Below, piece after piece: positions 24,101-32,830 of a stretch of 64,000 nucleotides of DNA (its first letter is position 1; every line of letters starts with the position of its first letter). Source of the stretch: Polychytrium aggregatum (Eukaryota; Chytridiomycota; Chytridiomycetes; Polychytriales). A program made the position numbers and the translations under genes. Location: contig NW_026516240.1 in NCBI RefSeq assembly GCF_025602895.1, positions 124,001 to 188,000 of the forward strand, read 5' to 3'. Below the pieces are notes generated by a model, which was not told the origin of the DNA, did no database searches, and was given only the letters and a program-made list of their open reading frames with translations.

Positions 24101-26459
24101 CGACCGACTCAAAGGCGAGGCGGATCGCCTCCGCACCCAGTACGAGGAAGATTTGTTCAGAACCAGACGGGAGCTTGAAGATACCAAGGCCTCGCTTGCC
24201 GAGATGGGTCAATCCAAGGGCGCCGAGGTTCAGGGCCTGATCACACGCTTCAGTGCTGAAAAGGAGGAGCTCGAGCAGCTCAACAGGGTCAGTGAGCCGC
24301 CGATTCCGCGGTTGCCGATGCGGTTGCAGACACGTGTGCTCCCATCACCGACTCGATTGTTGACTGGTCGTTTGTATGCTGTCGAGTAGACTCGCCAGGC
24401 GCAAATTGAAGATCTGCGACGACGCCTCGATGACTTGGCCGCCGAAACACAAAAGCTGAAGCTGGTACGTCTCCGTGTGCAGGCATACAGCCTCAGGCGA
24501 TATGGGCCGGGCGATGCGGTGCCGATCACTTGGGTTTCCGAGCCGCACCTGGATCGACTGTGCTCTCGAGGCTGCACCACTCACGCCGTGACTGAACTTT
24601 TGATACAGAGCAAAGACCAAGAGTCATCCCTGCTCCAAGGCGGCCTCGATCAGACTCTGATTGCTCTCTCGACCTTGCAGAAGGTAGGCGCAGCGCATTT
24701 GAGTACAAGCAGCGGCAACGAACTCGACGTGCGATGCTGTGAAGATTTAAAGGGCTGTTGCAACCTATCTTGCTCGACACACTGGAGCAGTGGTAGCCAT
24801 ATTGCACGCCGGGTTGCATGTCCATACAAATCGCACGACCTCACTCTGTTTGGCTTGCTCCACAGACGTCGCAAGAGAAAGAACTGGTGCTGCAGGGTCA
24901 GCTCGACCGAATCAAAGGCGACCACAATGTCGTTGTCACCCGCATGCTTGGTAATACGGACTGGAGCAGTCAGCCGCGTGTGCCGATGCAATAGACTCAG
25001 GAAAGATGAATCGCAGAGCTGTGATATCCGCGAGCCCTCGTGAATGCTCTGTTCATTGCTGACTCGGTGCAACCGGAAAACACATCGGGCACGCAGATCA
25101 TGTTCTTCAGACCTGCGTCCTCAAGGTCGAGGATGCCATCTACGAGCTCGAAAGCCCTACCCACCAAGGAAATCAGACGGCGTCGCCAGAGTACGTCCTC
25201 TCGCTCCTCGAAAAGGTCCAGACCATCTGCAATGACTTTGGGCTCAGTGTCGTGCGCCTCAATACGGTGAGTGGCACTGTACATCCGCTGCTTGGGTTGT
25301 CTGCACTGCGACACGACAAGAGGGAGAGGGGGCTTGGCCGTCGGCTGTGTCGGCTAGGTCTGCTGCATGGCGGGCTTGAACTGACAAGATCCATTCGTGC
25401 GTCGCGCCGATGACGATCCAGGGCGGCGAGCCGTGGGATGTCATCAACACCTCAAACGCCTTTGCTCACGTTGTTGGCCAAGTCATGCACAACTCCAAGG
25501 GTGTTGTTCGTCTGGCTGCCGAGGACGAGCTGGCCGAGCAGATCCTTGCGATCGTCAAGGCCGGCGCCATGGAAGTCCGCGGCTTTTTCCTGCAAACCCA
25601 GTCGCACGCTCTGGCCTCAATGGCCCCCGACCAACGCTCAAGCAACGTCCTGCAGATCTCCAAGGAAACCCAGAATGTGCTTGCCAAGGCCGGGCCCGCG
25701 ATCGAAAAGCTGATCGTGAAAGACGTGAGCAACGTCCGCGCGGCCACCGATGACCTCGGCGATATTGTCGAGCGCGAGATGACCAACGCCGCCCGCGCCA
25801 TCGAGGAGGCTGCCAAGAAGCTCCAGGAGCTGATGAGCAAACCCCGCGCTGTCTCTGGAATCGACCTCAACGTCCACGACGCCATTCTTGCCGGCGCCAT
25901 GGCCATCACCACCGCCATCGCCAACCTCATCAAGTGCGCCACGGCTACGCAGAAAGAGATTGCCGCCCACGGCCGTGGATCCAGCACCACGGGTGCGTTC
26001 TACAAGAAGAACCACAAATGGACTGAGGGCCTGATCAGCGCCGCCAAGAGTGTTGCGGTTGCCACGACCTACTTGGTGGAGTGTGCCGACGGTGTCGTCA
26101 GCGGCACGCACACGATGGAGCAGCTGGTTGTGGCCGCCGGCGAGGTCTCGGTCGCCACGACGCAGCTGGTTGCGGCCTCTCGCGTGCAGTCCGTCCCGTT
26201 CAGCAAAACCCAAGACCAACTCGAGAACGCCGCCGTGGCTGTGCGGGAGGCCACCAAGCTTCTGGTCAAGGCCGCCAAGGACGCTGCCAAAAAGTCCAGC
26301 GAAGATCGCGTGGACGACGAGCTGGCCAAGATGGGCCGCCACGAGTTCAAGGTCAAGGAGATGGAGCAGCAGGTGCTGATTCTGGAGATCGAGAAGAAGC
26401 TCCAGGAGGCCCGATACCGCCTGGCCCAGATCCGCAAGCAGGGCTACCAGGAGCTGTAA
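21151..26459 (+). CDS. SLA2: SLA2/HIP1R endocytic adaptor (ANTH + coiled coil + I/LWEQ)
   Basis: Links clathrin coats to actin at endocytic sites. ANTH domain: 21151-21501 (KKALSPEETAPKQKHVR, VLTFKALIVFHKLV), 21648-21717 (VLKQAIHETQW) and 21885 on (GYGNLIQAYVQFIFAKLEYH). Exon 1 to exon 2 joins HPS to VLKQ in phase. Later ANTH parts include YETINDLISLLDKI and FYFECSTLRYLSSLITIP. A long Gln-rich coiled coil follows (22983-24700), split by about six short introns. The C-terminal I/LWEQ (THATCH) actin-binding module lies in one long exon ending at 26459 (NVHDAILAGAMAITTAIANL, KWTEGLISAAKSVA), followed by a terminal dimerisation helix with EIEKKLQEARYRLAQIRK. At least 14 exons. The Fanzor element sits 80 bp past the stop. 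Confidence 0.93.
22046..22095. repeat. 10-bp tandem repeat in SLA2 intron
   Basis: About five copies of TTGCTTGGGT just after the donor of the third exon. Confidence 0.9.
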
Positions 26460-26539
26460 ATCTGGGCCCGGACCCGCATCCGGCAGCGCTGATCGTGGCC
26501 TGCAACATCGCTCGGCTGATGTTACACTTTATTCAGAAA

Positions 26540-26550
26540 AAAACGGGACA
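26540..26550. repeat. Left inverted repeat of the Fanzor element
   Basis: AAAACGGGACA; exact reverse complement at 30123-30133. Similar blocks lie at ~1349, ~11141 and ~61290. Confidence 0.65.
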
Positions 26551-26585
26551 ATATAGCCGTTTCCATGAACAGGTAGTATGTGCTG

Positions 26586-26600
26586 TGCTTGCGTCAAGCA
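26586..26600 (-). ncRNA. Candidate omega-RNA hairpin in Fanzor 3' region
   Basis: TGCTTGACGCAAGCA on the minus strand is a perfect 6-bp stem with a 3-nt loop, 22 bases after the Fanzor stop and about 36 bases before the element end. In characterised TnpB/Fanzor loci the guide RNA scaffold comes from this 3' region and the guide from the flank beyond the element end, here the SLA2 3' flank below 26540. The hairpin is seen; its role is inferred. Confidence 0.35.
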
Positions 26601-26622
26601 AAGCCACAAGAAATAAAACAGA

Positions 26623-28989
26623 TCACTTTGGTAGCCTCCGAGTGAAGACCGCCGGTCGCTCTCCGGTCTCCACAATCGACCTCCACACTGCGATCATGTT
26701 GCGCGCCGCATTGACGTCGCGATTCCACACTGTCCGGCAGCTGGGATTCTTGCAGCTCCTGACAAAGTGGGAATTCGCAACACTGGGCGCATCGAGTCCT
26801 TCCAACCGAACTGGCTCCAGGCACTTGGAGCACACTTGCGAGGTGTTGAACTCGTTCGTCGAGACTACCTTGACGCTTCCATGATGGTGATTGGGACGGC
26901 GTCGGTGGTGCTCGAATTGCTCAAAGTACTGAGCAAATCGCTGCCTCCGAGGGCTGGATGCATAGCCCTTGCCTTGACGCCATGACGCATTGCCAAAGGC
27001 GATCACCACATCGGTCCGTATCGGGGCGTGCTTCAGGACGGCCTTGCACATCCTGTCAACGGCCACTTGGCGCCTCTTGTGACCCGTGAATCGATGGTGG
27101 CGAGTCTTCTTGCCAAGGTGGAAGTCGAGCTGCACTCGCAGCTCCGGTCGCAGGACATGGGTGAGATGGACCTTGAAGGCCTCCGAGGACGACACCTTGG
27201 GCGAGGGGGTGGTCGACATCCAGGTCTCGATGCCGAGTCGCTTCTTCATGGTGTTGTGCCACTCAGTATTGGACTTGTGGCCACACATGTGCTGGTAGTG
27301 GCCATTGGAGAATGAGACCACCTCGTCTTGGTGGCCCGGTGCTTGGATGACCGCCGTGAAGATGGAGCCGACTCCAGGATCGATGCCAATCCAAGTGGTC
27401 TTGTCGGGGTCTGGGTCGCCGATGTGGGCCTGGATACGCTGCTCGGCAGTCGGAGGAGGCTCGATGGTCTCGGTGTGATCGGTTCGAGGCAGAAACTTGA
27501 CGAGACCGATGGTGCATCCAATGCCATCGGTGCTGATCTCGTAGTTGAACAGCTTCTTGTTCACGTCCCGCTCTTGGAAGAGGGAACTACGCAGCTTGAA
27601 GCAACTGCGCCAGAGACGATCCTGGTTGTTGACACCGTCATCACCTTCTTCCTTGAGCTTGTCCCTGGTGAGTCCAAGGCGCTTCTTTGGACCCAGGAGA
27701 TTCCAGAGAGTGACGGTGTCAATCTTGACATACTTGGTCCTTGCAGTGCATAGAGGAACCATCGTGCACACGGCCGGAGGAGTGTCGACGGCGAGCTGCT
27801 TGAGTGCCCAGTTGATCCTGGCGGCCAGCTTGTTGATCTTGGACTTGGTGGTGCCGAGCTCAGACTTGGCCTTGGTGAACCTCTTGTCGTCGGAGGGAAT
27901 GCCTCGGGCAGTGAGCTCGTCCAGCTTGGCCTGGCGCTGCAGCTCGGTGACTCGGAGGGCGGGCATGTCACAGTCGATCCACTTGTGGACATTGTCGACC
28001 ATCTTGTCCCGGGCGAGGATTCCCACATGGTGTGAGAGGCGATGGAGGGCCCGGAAGCGGTCCTGGTCGCTGCTGTACCGAAACTCGTCCAGGACGTGGC
28101 CAAAGTCTGGATAGAGGAACTCGAGATCGGCCTTGGGTGGAGTCTGCCCTGGTTTCTCGAAGAGCTCGAGACAGGCCTCGATGGCTTCGTGCTTATGCTT
28201 GTTGGCTGGGAAGACGGCAGCGCAGAAGCGGCGAAGGAGTCGCCAGTAGGCCAGGTTGAGGTGGGTGGTGCAGTTGGTGGCATAGGCATTGACAGCCAGT
28301 GTGAGAAGCTGACTGTGAGCGCCATCAGGCAGACGAGGGGCCGGAGGCAGGTCTGCGTGCCGAGTGATCTGGTAGTCGCGAAAGGAAGCGACCAGATGCT
28401 CGTTGTATTTCTCATTGTCCCCGGTCGGGGAGAGGGCACCGGCCTCGACAATCGTGAAGCATTGGCGAACGAAAGCAGGTGTGGACTTGGAGATGACGGG
28501 GACGGGAAGATCCTGCTCGATGCACCGGAGGATGTGCAGGTTGAGCAGCCTGGATGCCTCGAACTGGATCTGGGTCATGGCCTCGACGGTGGCCTGGATC
28601 TTGTCGCGGAGAGCGGGATTGAGACAACAGCCATCCATCGTCTGCTTGAAGCAGCTGAACTGAGGGGCGGATGACCTTCCATCCACGAGTGGGACGACAG
28701 AACTCTTGAGGGGGTGATATTCGGGACATTTGCTGGTGTTGCTTCGCTCGTGATCGGTGCCATCGCACTGGCGACATCGCTTGACAGGACCAGATGAGGG
28801 ACCAGGCTCGGTGGGATCGACATCCATTGGATCTGCAGAAGCAGTGGTGGTGAGCGACGGAGCAACAGACGACCAAGCATGCGTGGGGTCAGAATACGAA
28901 CCAGAGACAGGCTCCGACTGTGACTTGGCTTTCTTGGGCCTGGGTGGCCGAGGCTGGCCATCACCGGTACCCTTGCGCTTCGGAGGCAT
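26623..28989 (-). CDS. Fanzor RNA-guided DNA endonuclease (eukaryotic TnpB homologue)
   Basis: Single 788-residue ORF without introns. The N-terminus is basic (PPKRKGTGDG, PPRPKKAK), a likely nuclear signal, followed by a CCHC-like knuckle at C72/C75/H80/C88. Split RuvC nuclease: RuvC-I WIGIDPG with Asp537; a strand VVIAFGNASW (661-670) where TnpB proteins usually carry the RuvC-II Glu but this one has Gly; VVSTNEFNTSQVCSKC with Glu713, the likely relocated Glu; a zinc ribbon C720-C723...C746-C751; and RuvC-III NRDVNAARN with Asp758. Family knowledge: Fanzors use an RNA from the 3' end of their locus to cut DNA. All catalytic acids are present and there is no stop or frameshift, so it is probably functional. 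A TATA-like box lies upstream. The long N-terminal region and association with a mariner-type transposase resemble transposon-linked Fanzors. Confidence 0.93.
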   Translation of the reverse strand: MPPKRKGTGDGQPRPPRPKKAKSQSEPVSGSYSDPTHAWSSVAPSLTTTASADPMDVDPTEPGPSSGPVKRCRQCDGTDHERSNTSKCPEYHPLKSSVVPLVDGRSSAPQFSCFKQTMDGCCLNPALRDKIQATVEAMTQIQFEASRLLNLHILRCIEQDLPVPVISKSTPAFVRQCFTIVEAGALSPTGDNEKYNEHLVASFRDYQITRHADLPPAPRLPDGAHSQLLTLAVNAYATNCTTHLNLAYWRLLRRFCAAVFPANKHKHEAIEACLELFEKPGQTPPKADLEFLYPDFGHVLDEFRYSSDQDRFRALHRLSHHVGILARDKMVDNVHKWIDCDMPALRVTELQRQAKLDELTARGIPSDDKRFTKAKSELGTTKSKINKLAARINWALKQLAVDTPPAVCTMVPLCTARTKYVKIDTVTLWNLLGPKKRLGLTRDKLKEEGDDGVNNQDRLWRSCFKLRSSLFQERDVNKKLFNYEISTDGIGCTIGLVKFLPRTDHTETIEPPPTAEQRIQAHIGDPDPDKTTWIGIDPGVGSIFTAVIQAPGHQDEVVSFSNGHYQHMCGHKSNTEWHNTMKKRLGIETWMSTTPSPKVSSSEAFKVHLTHVLRPELRVQLDFHLGKKTRHHRFTGHKRRQVAVDRMCKAVLKHAPIRTDVVIAFGNASWRQGKGYASSPRRQRFAQYFEQFEHHRRRPNHHHGSVKVVSTNEFNTSQVCSKCLEPVRLEGLDAPSVANSHFVRSCKNPSCRTVWNRDVNAARNMIAVWRSIVETGERPAVFTRRLPK

Positions 28990-29116
28990 GGGGGCAGAGG
29001 ATGCTGGATGCCTGCCAGTGGTACTGGTCAGAGCAGAGACTTTTTTTATCGTACAATAGCGCGATGGTCAGATCAAGGCGAGATGAGGGAAGAAAGCAGC
29101 AGGACGAAGGTGTGGC

Positions 29117-29123
29117 ATTTATA
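29117..29123 (-). promoter_or_regulatory. TATA-like box of the Fanzor gene
   Basis: TATAAAT on the minus strand, 128 bases before the Fanzor start codon; no other TATA is seen between it and the start. Confidence 0.4.
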
Positions 29124-29227
29124 CCCGAGAGCAGGAGCCCGTCTTTGCGGGCTGGTTGGAAGCGACCCTGTTCAAAAATCGCCGAGAGGTTCAAGCCAGG
29201 GATTTGAGCGTGAAAATGGCGGCTTGA

Positions 29228-29291
29228 TTGGAGGGACAACCCCAAATCGGTGGGGACTCAACCCCAAAATGATGGGGACTCAACCCCAAAG
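29228..29291. repeat. Alternating G4/C4 hairpin array
   Basis: Two full 22-bp-spaced units GGGGACTCAACCCC preceded by a shorter GGGACAACCCC. Each unit can fold as GGGG/CCCC with a 6-nt loop. The array begins exactly where the transposase reading frame loses family similarity (after NPIENFF) and ends before the Fanzor leader. Confidence 0.85.
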
Positions 29292-30064
29292 AAGTTCTCG
29301 ATGGGATTGAAGTCGGGTGAGGCAGGTGGGGTGAAGATCACTGACCATCCTCGGCGCTCGATGCAGTCCAGGACAGCCATTGTCTTGTGCATGCTGACAT
29401 TGTCCATCACAATCACAGAGTCGTCTGGGAAGCTCGCTCGCTCAAAGAACTCGACCATCGAGTGTGTCTTGAATGATGTGGGGATGTACATGCGATGCAG
29501 CACACCAGAGTGGTTGATGGCAAATGCAGCCGAGACAGACTTGTGTTTCATGTGATTGCGCTGGCGAAGCGGAGCACCCTTCGGTGAGTATCCGTAGAGA
29601 GAGAAAATGGATCTCCTGATCCCTGTCTCGTCGACAAAAACGAATCGCCGCAGGTCAATGGAGCGGGCCTGGTCCCTGAACTGTGCCACTCGCTCATCCA
29701 GTCGCTTGGACTTGTAGAGGTGTGTTGCCCTCTTGTGTGAGAGACCTGCTCGGTGGATGGCAGTGTGGCAGAGTGAGAGCGACACTTTCCTCTGGAGGAT
29801 GGACTCGAGCTTGCACCGCAGCACAGGACCAGTCTGGAACGGGTCCTGTTCAATCAGGGTGCGAATGACTGGACATGCCTGCTCAAAGAAAGTGGATCTG
29901 CGAGCTGGGACCCGGGATGGGTCATCCAGCTTGCATCCTCGGTGCCATCGATGGATGGTGCTCTTGGATACACTGAATATGGAGGCGACCTTACGCAGGC
30001 TATGGATGAGGGCGTAGCATCGCAATGCGGCGGTGCGAAAGTCGGATGTGTGGCGAATGGTCAT
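29258..30064 (-). CDS. DD34E transposase (Tc1/mariner-IS630 type), C-terminally truncated
   Basis: 268-residue intronless ORF. N-terminal helix-turn-helix: LRKVASIFSVSKSTIHRWH (23-41). Catalytic core: FVFVDETG with Asp145, VIVMDNVSMHKT with Asp221, and PDFNPIENFFG with Glu256; 34 residues separate the last two acids. Family members usually continue for several dozen residues after this Glu. Here the frame enters the G4/C4 hairpin array and stops 12 residues later (VESPSFWG), so the C-terminal helix is missing. It would cut and join the element ends in the nucleus; activity is doubtful. It lies upstream of Fanzor on the same strand, 268 bp away. Confidence 0.88.
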   Translation of the reverse strand: MTIRHTSDFRTAALRCYALIHSLRKVASIFSVSKSTIHRWHRGCKLDDPSRVPARRSTFFEQACPVIRTLIEQDPFQTGPVLRCKLESILQRKVSLSLCHTAIHRAGLSHKRATHLYKSKRLDERVAQFRDQARSIDLRRFVFVDETGIRRSIFSLYGYSPKGAPLRQRNHMKHKSVSAAFAINHSGVLHRMYIPTSFKTHSMVEFFERASFPDDSVIVMDNVSMHKTMAVLDCIERRGWSVIFTPPASPDFNPIENFFGVESPSFWG

Positions 30065-30122
30065 GGCCAGCGCGCGATAACATTGGGTAACAAAATATTC
30101 GATGAATGGTCAAAATCCCGGG

Positions 30123-30133
30123 TGTCCCGTTTT
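30123..30133. repeat. Right inverted repeat of the Fanzor element
   Basis: TGTCCCGTTTT, inverted match to 26540-26550, about 60 bp upstream of the transposase start codon. Confidence 0.65.
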
Positions 30134-30452
30134 ATATTGGATCGCCTGTTAATCTGCAGCGCTCATGAAATGTAACAGAGCACCCAAAAGGAAACAAGAG
30201 CACCTTGGGCTGTGCTGGGCTGGGCTGGGCTTGAGTGATGTGAGGGAGGGAAGCCCTTCTCTCTGTCCGCAGCAGACCAGGCGCCATCGATGGTGGCCCT
30301 CGCTCTTTGGCAATGGCACACGGCCCATCCACCACCAGCGAGACAGATGAACCTCAACTTCATGGCAGAACAATGTCTCAGACGAATCGCGTCGCTGGCC
30401 CTTTGGCGCGTCGCCTTTGTTTGCTGGCACAACCCTGTCTGGTTGCGACAAC

Positions 30453-30500
30453 CATCTTCCCAGCCATCTTCCCAGCCATCTTCCCAGCCATCTTCCCAGC
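30453..30500. repeat. 12-bp tandem repeat x4
   Basis: Four copies of CATCTTCCCAGC, the last with a base change at its edge. It is open in frame with the downstream transporter (IFPA x4), so it could be a translated N-terminal extension or 5' leader. Confidence 0.9.
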
Positions 30501-30540
30501 TATCACCATCGCCGCCATCGCCGCCATTACCGCCATCGCC

Positions 30541-32064
30541 ATGCTCACCGTCGTCGAGACACCGGCGACAGCCCACCCCGCTGCGCCCATAAGCAGCGAC
30601 CGAGACGATCCGTATTCGCTGGAAGCTTCGTCGTCGCTGTCGTCCGCAGAGCATGTCGCCGAGTCATACCCTCTCCGCAAGCCCGACTCCTCGCCGATAT
30701 TCACCATCACATCGTCGTTCACCATCGTGCCGCATCCCAACAACATCAACTGGGAGCTGCTTCGGTTTCTGGGGCTGTGTCTGTGCTGGTACCTCTGCTC
30801 GGCCGTCTCCAACAACATTGCCAAGCAGCTCATGAACATCTTCCAGTTCCCCGTTACCCTGACTTGGGTGCAATTTGGCTTTGTTTCGCTGTTCTCGGCA
30901 ACGGCGACGTGCATCCCGGGGCTGAGGCTCAAGAAGATCATGCCCATCTCCAATGCTCTGCTGCTGACGGTCGTTCCGCTGGCAGTCTTTCAGATCCTCG
31001 GCCACATCTTCTCCAGCATCTCGATCTCGACCATCCCTGTCAGCGTGTCCCATACGATCAAGGTAGTGCATCTTTGGCTTGTGCAGTTTTGACCGTCGCT
31101 ACTGCTGCCGCTGCGATCATCACTTTGATCGCCGCATCGCCCAGGGTTCGCGAACGAGATCCTCGCAGCTGACTTTCCCGATCCCCGATATCGCATTCGG
31201 AACCAATCCACCGCACGGCGTCGCATCTCACACTCCTTTCCCACTCCGGCGCTGCCCGCACTGCGGCTGCAGGCTCTGTCGCCTCTGTTCACCGTCCTGA
31301 TCTACCGCTCCGTCTTCAAGATCATCTACGGATCCAAGGTCTACGTCTCACTGATCCCCCTGACGCTCGGTGTCATGCTCGTCTGTCTGAACCGGGTTAC
31401 CTTCAACCTGGTGGGCTGCTCATGCGCCTTGGCAGCGACCCTCATCTTTGTGCTCCAGAACGTCTGGTTCAAGAAGCTCTTTGTGGCCTCGGCAATCAGT
31501 CAGCAGTCGCTACCGACGGCGGTGGCGAGCCTTCCCAGGCCCCAGGCTGCCCGGGGCAGCGGCACAGCGTTCAAGCTCGACAAGCTCAACATGTTGTTCT
31601 ATTCGTCAACGCTGGCATTTCTCTTCATGATACCCATATGGCTCTACAGCGACGGCACAAAGCTAATGGCAATGCTGCTGCCCAAGACCCTCGTCTCCAG
31701 CCTGACCGGAGGCATCGCTGTCGACAGCAACACAGGCTCGATTCCGAGGATCGTATACGGTCTCTTCTTCCTCAACGGACTCTCCAACTTTTTGCAGACC
31801 GTCATCGCCTTTCTGCTGCTCTCGCAGGTCTCGCCCGTCACCTACTCGATTGCGTCGCTGGTGAAGCGGATATTTGTGATTCTGGCGAGCATCGCCTACT
31901 TCCAGGACTCGATCTCGATCGTCCAGGCGTCTGGCATTGGTCTGACCTTTGTCGGCCTGTACATGTATGATACCGCCAAGAGCGACGTTGCCAAGGGCGA
32001 AGCTCAGTTCTATGCACTGGAGGCCAAGAAGGCGAGCCCGGGACACCGGCACCCAGGCCGATAA
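30541..32064 (+). CDS. SLY41-like triose-phosphate-translocator-family carrier, copy 1
   Basis: Exons 30541-31062 and 31273-32064 join HTIK to ALSPLF in phase (437 aa from this start). Multi-pass drug/metabolite transporter fold: LGLCLCWYLCSAVSNNIAKQ, VTLTWVQFGFVSLFSA, the TPT signature SVSHTIKALSPLFTVL across the splice, SLIPLTLGVMLV, and the C-terminal pair SQVSPVTYSIASLVKR and GIGLTFVGLYMYD. Relatives in fungi sit in ER/Golgi membranes and carry phosphorylated sugars or related anions. The frame stays open upstream to ATG 30307 through the 12-bp repeat, so the true start may be earlier. The next gene is a tandem paralogue. Confidence 0.88.
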
Positions 32065-32830
32065 GGAGCTTGGCCTTGCTGGCACTCATGCGGCCGCGAA
32101 TAGATAGACATTGACGACCCCATTCCCCCATGGCCGAGACAGCACATGGGGCAGCGAACAGCCCTGTCGAAATGTGTCCGCCGTCCCGCCATCGCACCGC
32201 CTCGCATGCACCGCCATTGTTCGCCCTGCCGCTTGCATCGCTCTTCCAGACCGCAGAGAAGAAGGTCCAGCACCACCAATCCAGCTGCTGGCGCTCTCGC
32301 GGGACCAGCAATCCTCCCTGGAGCGGCTCGTGCTGCGATTCCCGCCTCGGTCGCGGCTTCCTTCTGATTCGCCCCCAAAGGGCCGCCGCCCCGCTCCTCT
32401 GGCCTCTGGCCTCCATCTGCACTCATCTGCTCACCGACTCCCCTTTGCTCTGGCCGAGCACGAGCAGAGCAACCCAGCAATATCAAACGCCGCCCGTATC
32501 CTGTGTCCCGACTGTGCTTGGACAGCCCGCTCACAGCCTAGCCTGCCTCCAGAGGTTGGTTTCCGTCGACACATCCGCTGCGTTCACTCCATCGCCCACC
32601 GACACCATGATTTGTGTCCGTCCTCTCCCGTCTGCATTGACCGCTGCGCTTGTCTGGGCTTCATCTGCTCTCGCCAGTGAATTCTCCCTGCCGTATATCT
32701 GCATCCGCTCGTTTCCACACGCGCATTGGCAAGAGCATACCAACAGCAACGCTGGCTGCCGACATGGACGAGACCCGCTTGCTAACCGAATGGCTGCCTC
32801 TCAGTTGAAATCCAGCCCCGTGCTTCAGTC
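32065..32830 (+). other. Intergenic leader with a 14-codon uORF
   Basis: Region between the two carriers. 32764-32808 encodes MDETRLLTEWLPLS then stop, 22 bases before the ATG of copy 2; it could damp translation if included in the mRNA. Other ORFs here show no family features. Confidence 0.4.

Larger units (their letters stand above)
26540..30133. mobile_element. Fanzor-carrying Tc1/mariner-IS630-type element
   Basis: Two intronless minus-strand genes, Fanzor and a DD34E transposase, lie between an inverted 11-bp repeat: AAAACGGGACA at 26540-26550 and TGTCCCGTTTT at 30123-30133. Intronless genes among neighbours with many introns, plus the inverted ends, mark this as inserted DNA between SLA2 and a SLY41-like gene. 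The right end is preceded outward by ATATTGG, so a TA target site is plausible there; the left outer flank is A-rich and shows no clear TA duplication. The element is probably not autonomous because its transposase is truncated. Outer limits are uncertain by tens of bases. Confidence 0.75.

Noticed and set aside
27328-28674. Plus-strand ORFs (141, 189, 210 codons) inside the Fanzor
   Set aside because: Antisense frames of the Fanzor ORF without motifs of their own.
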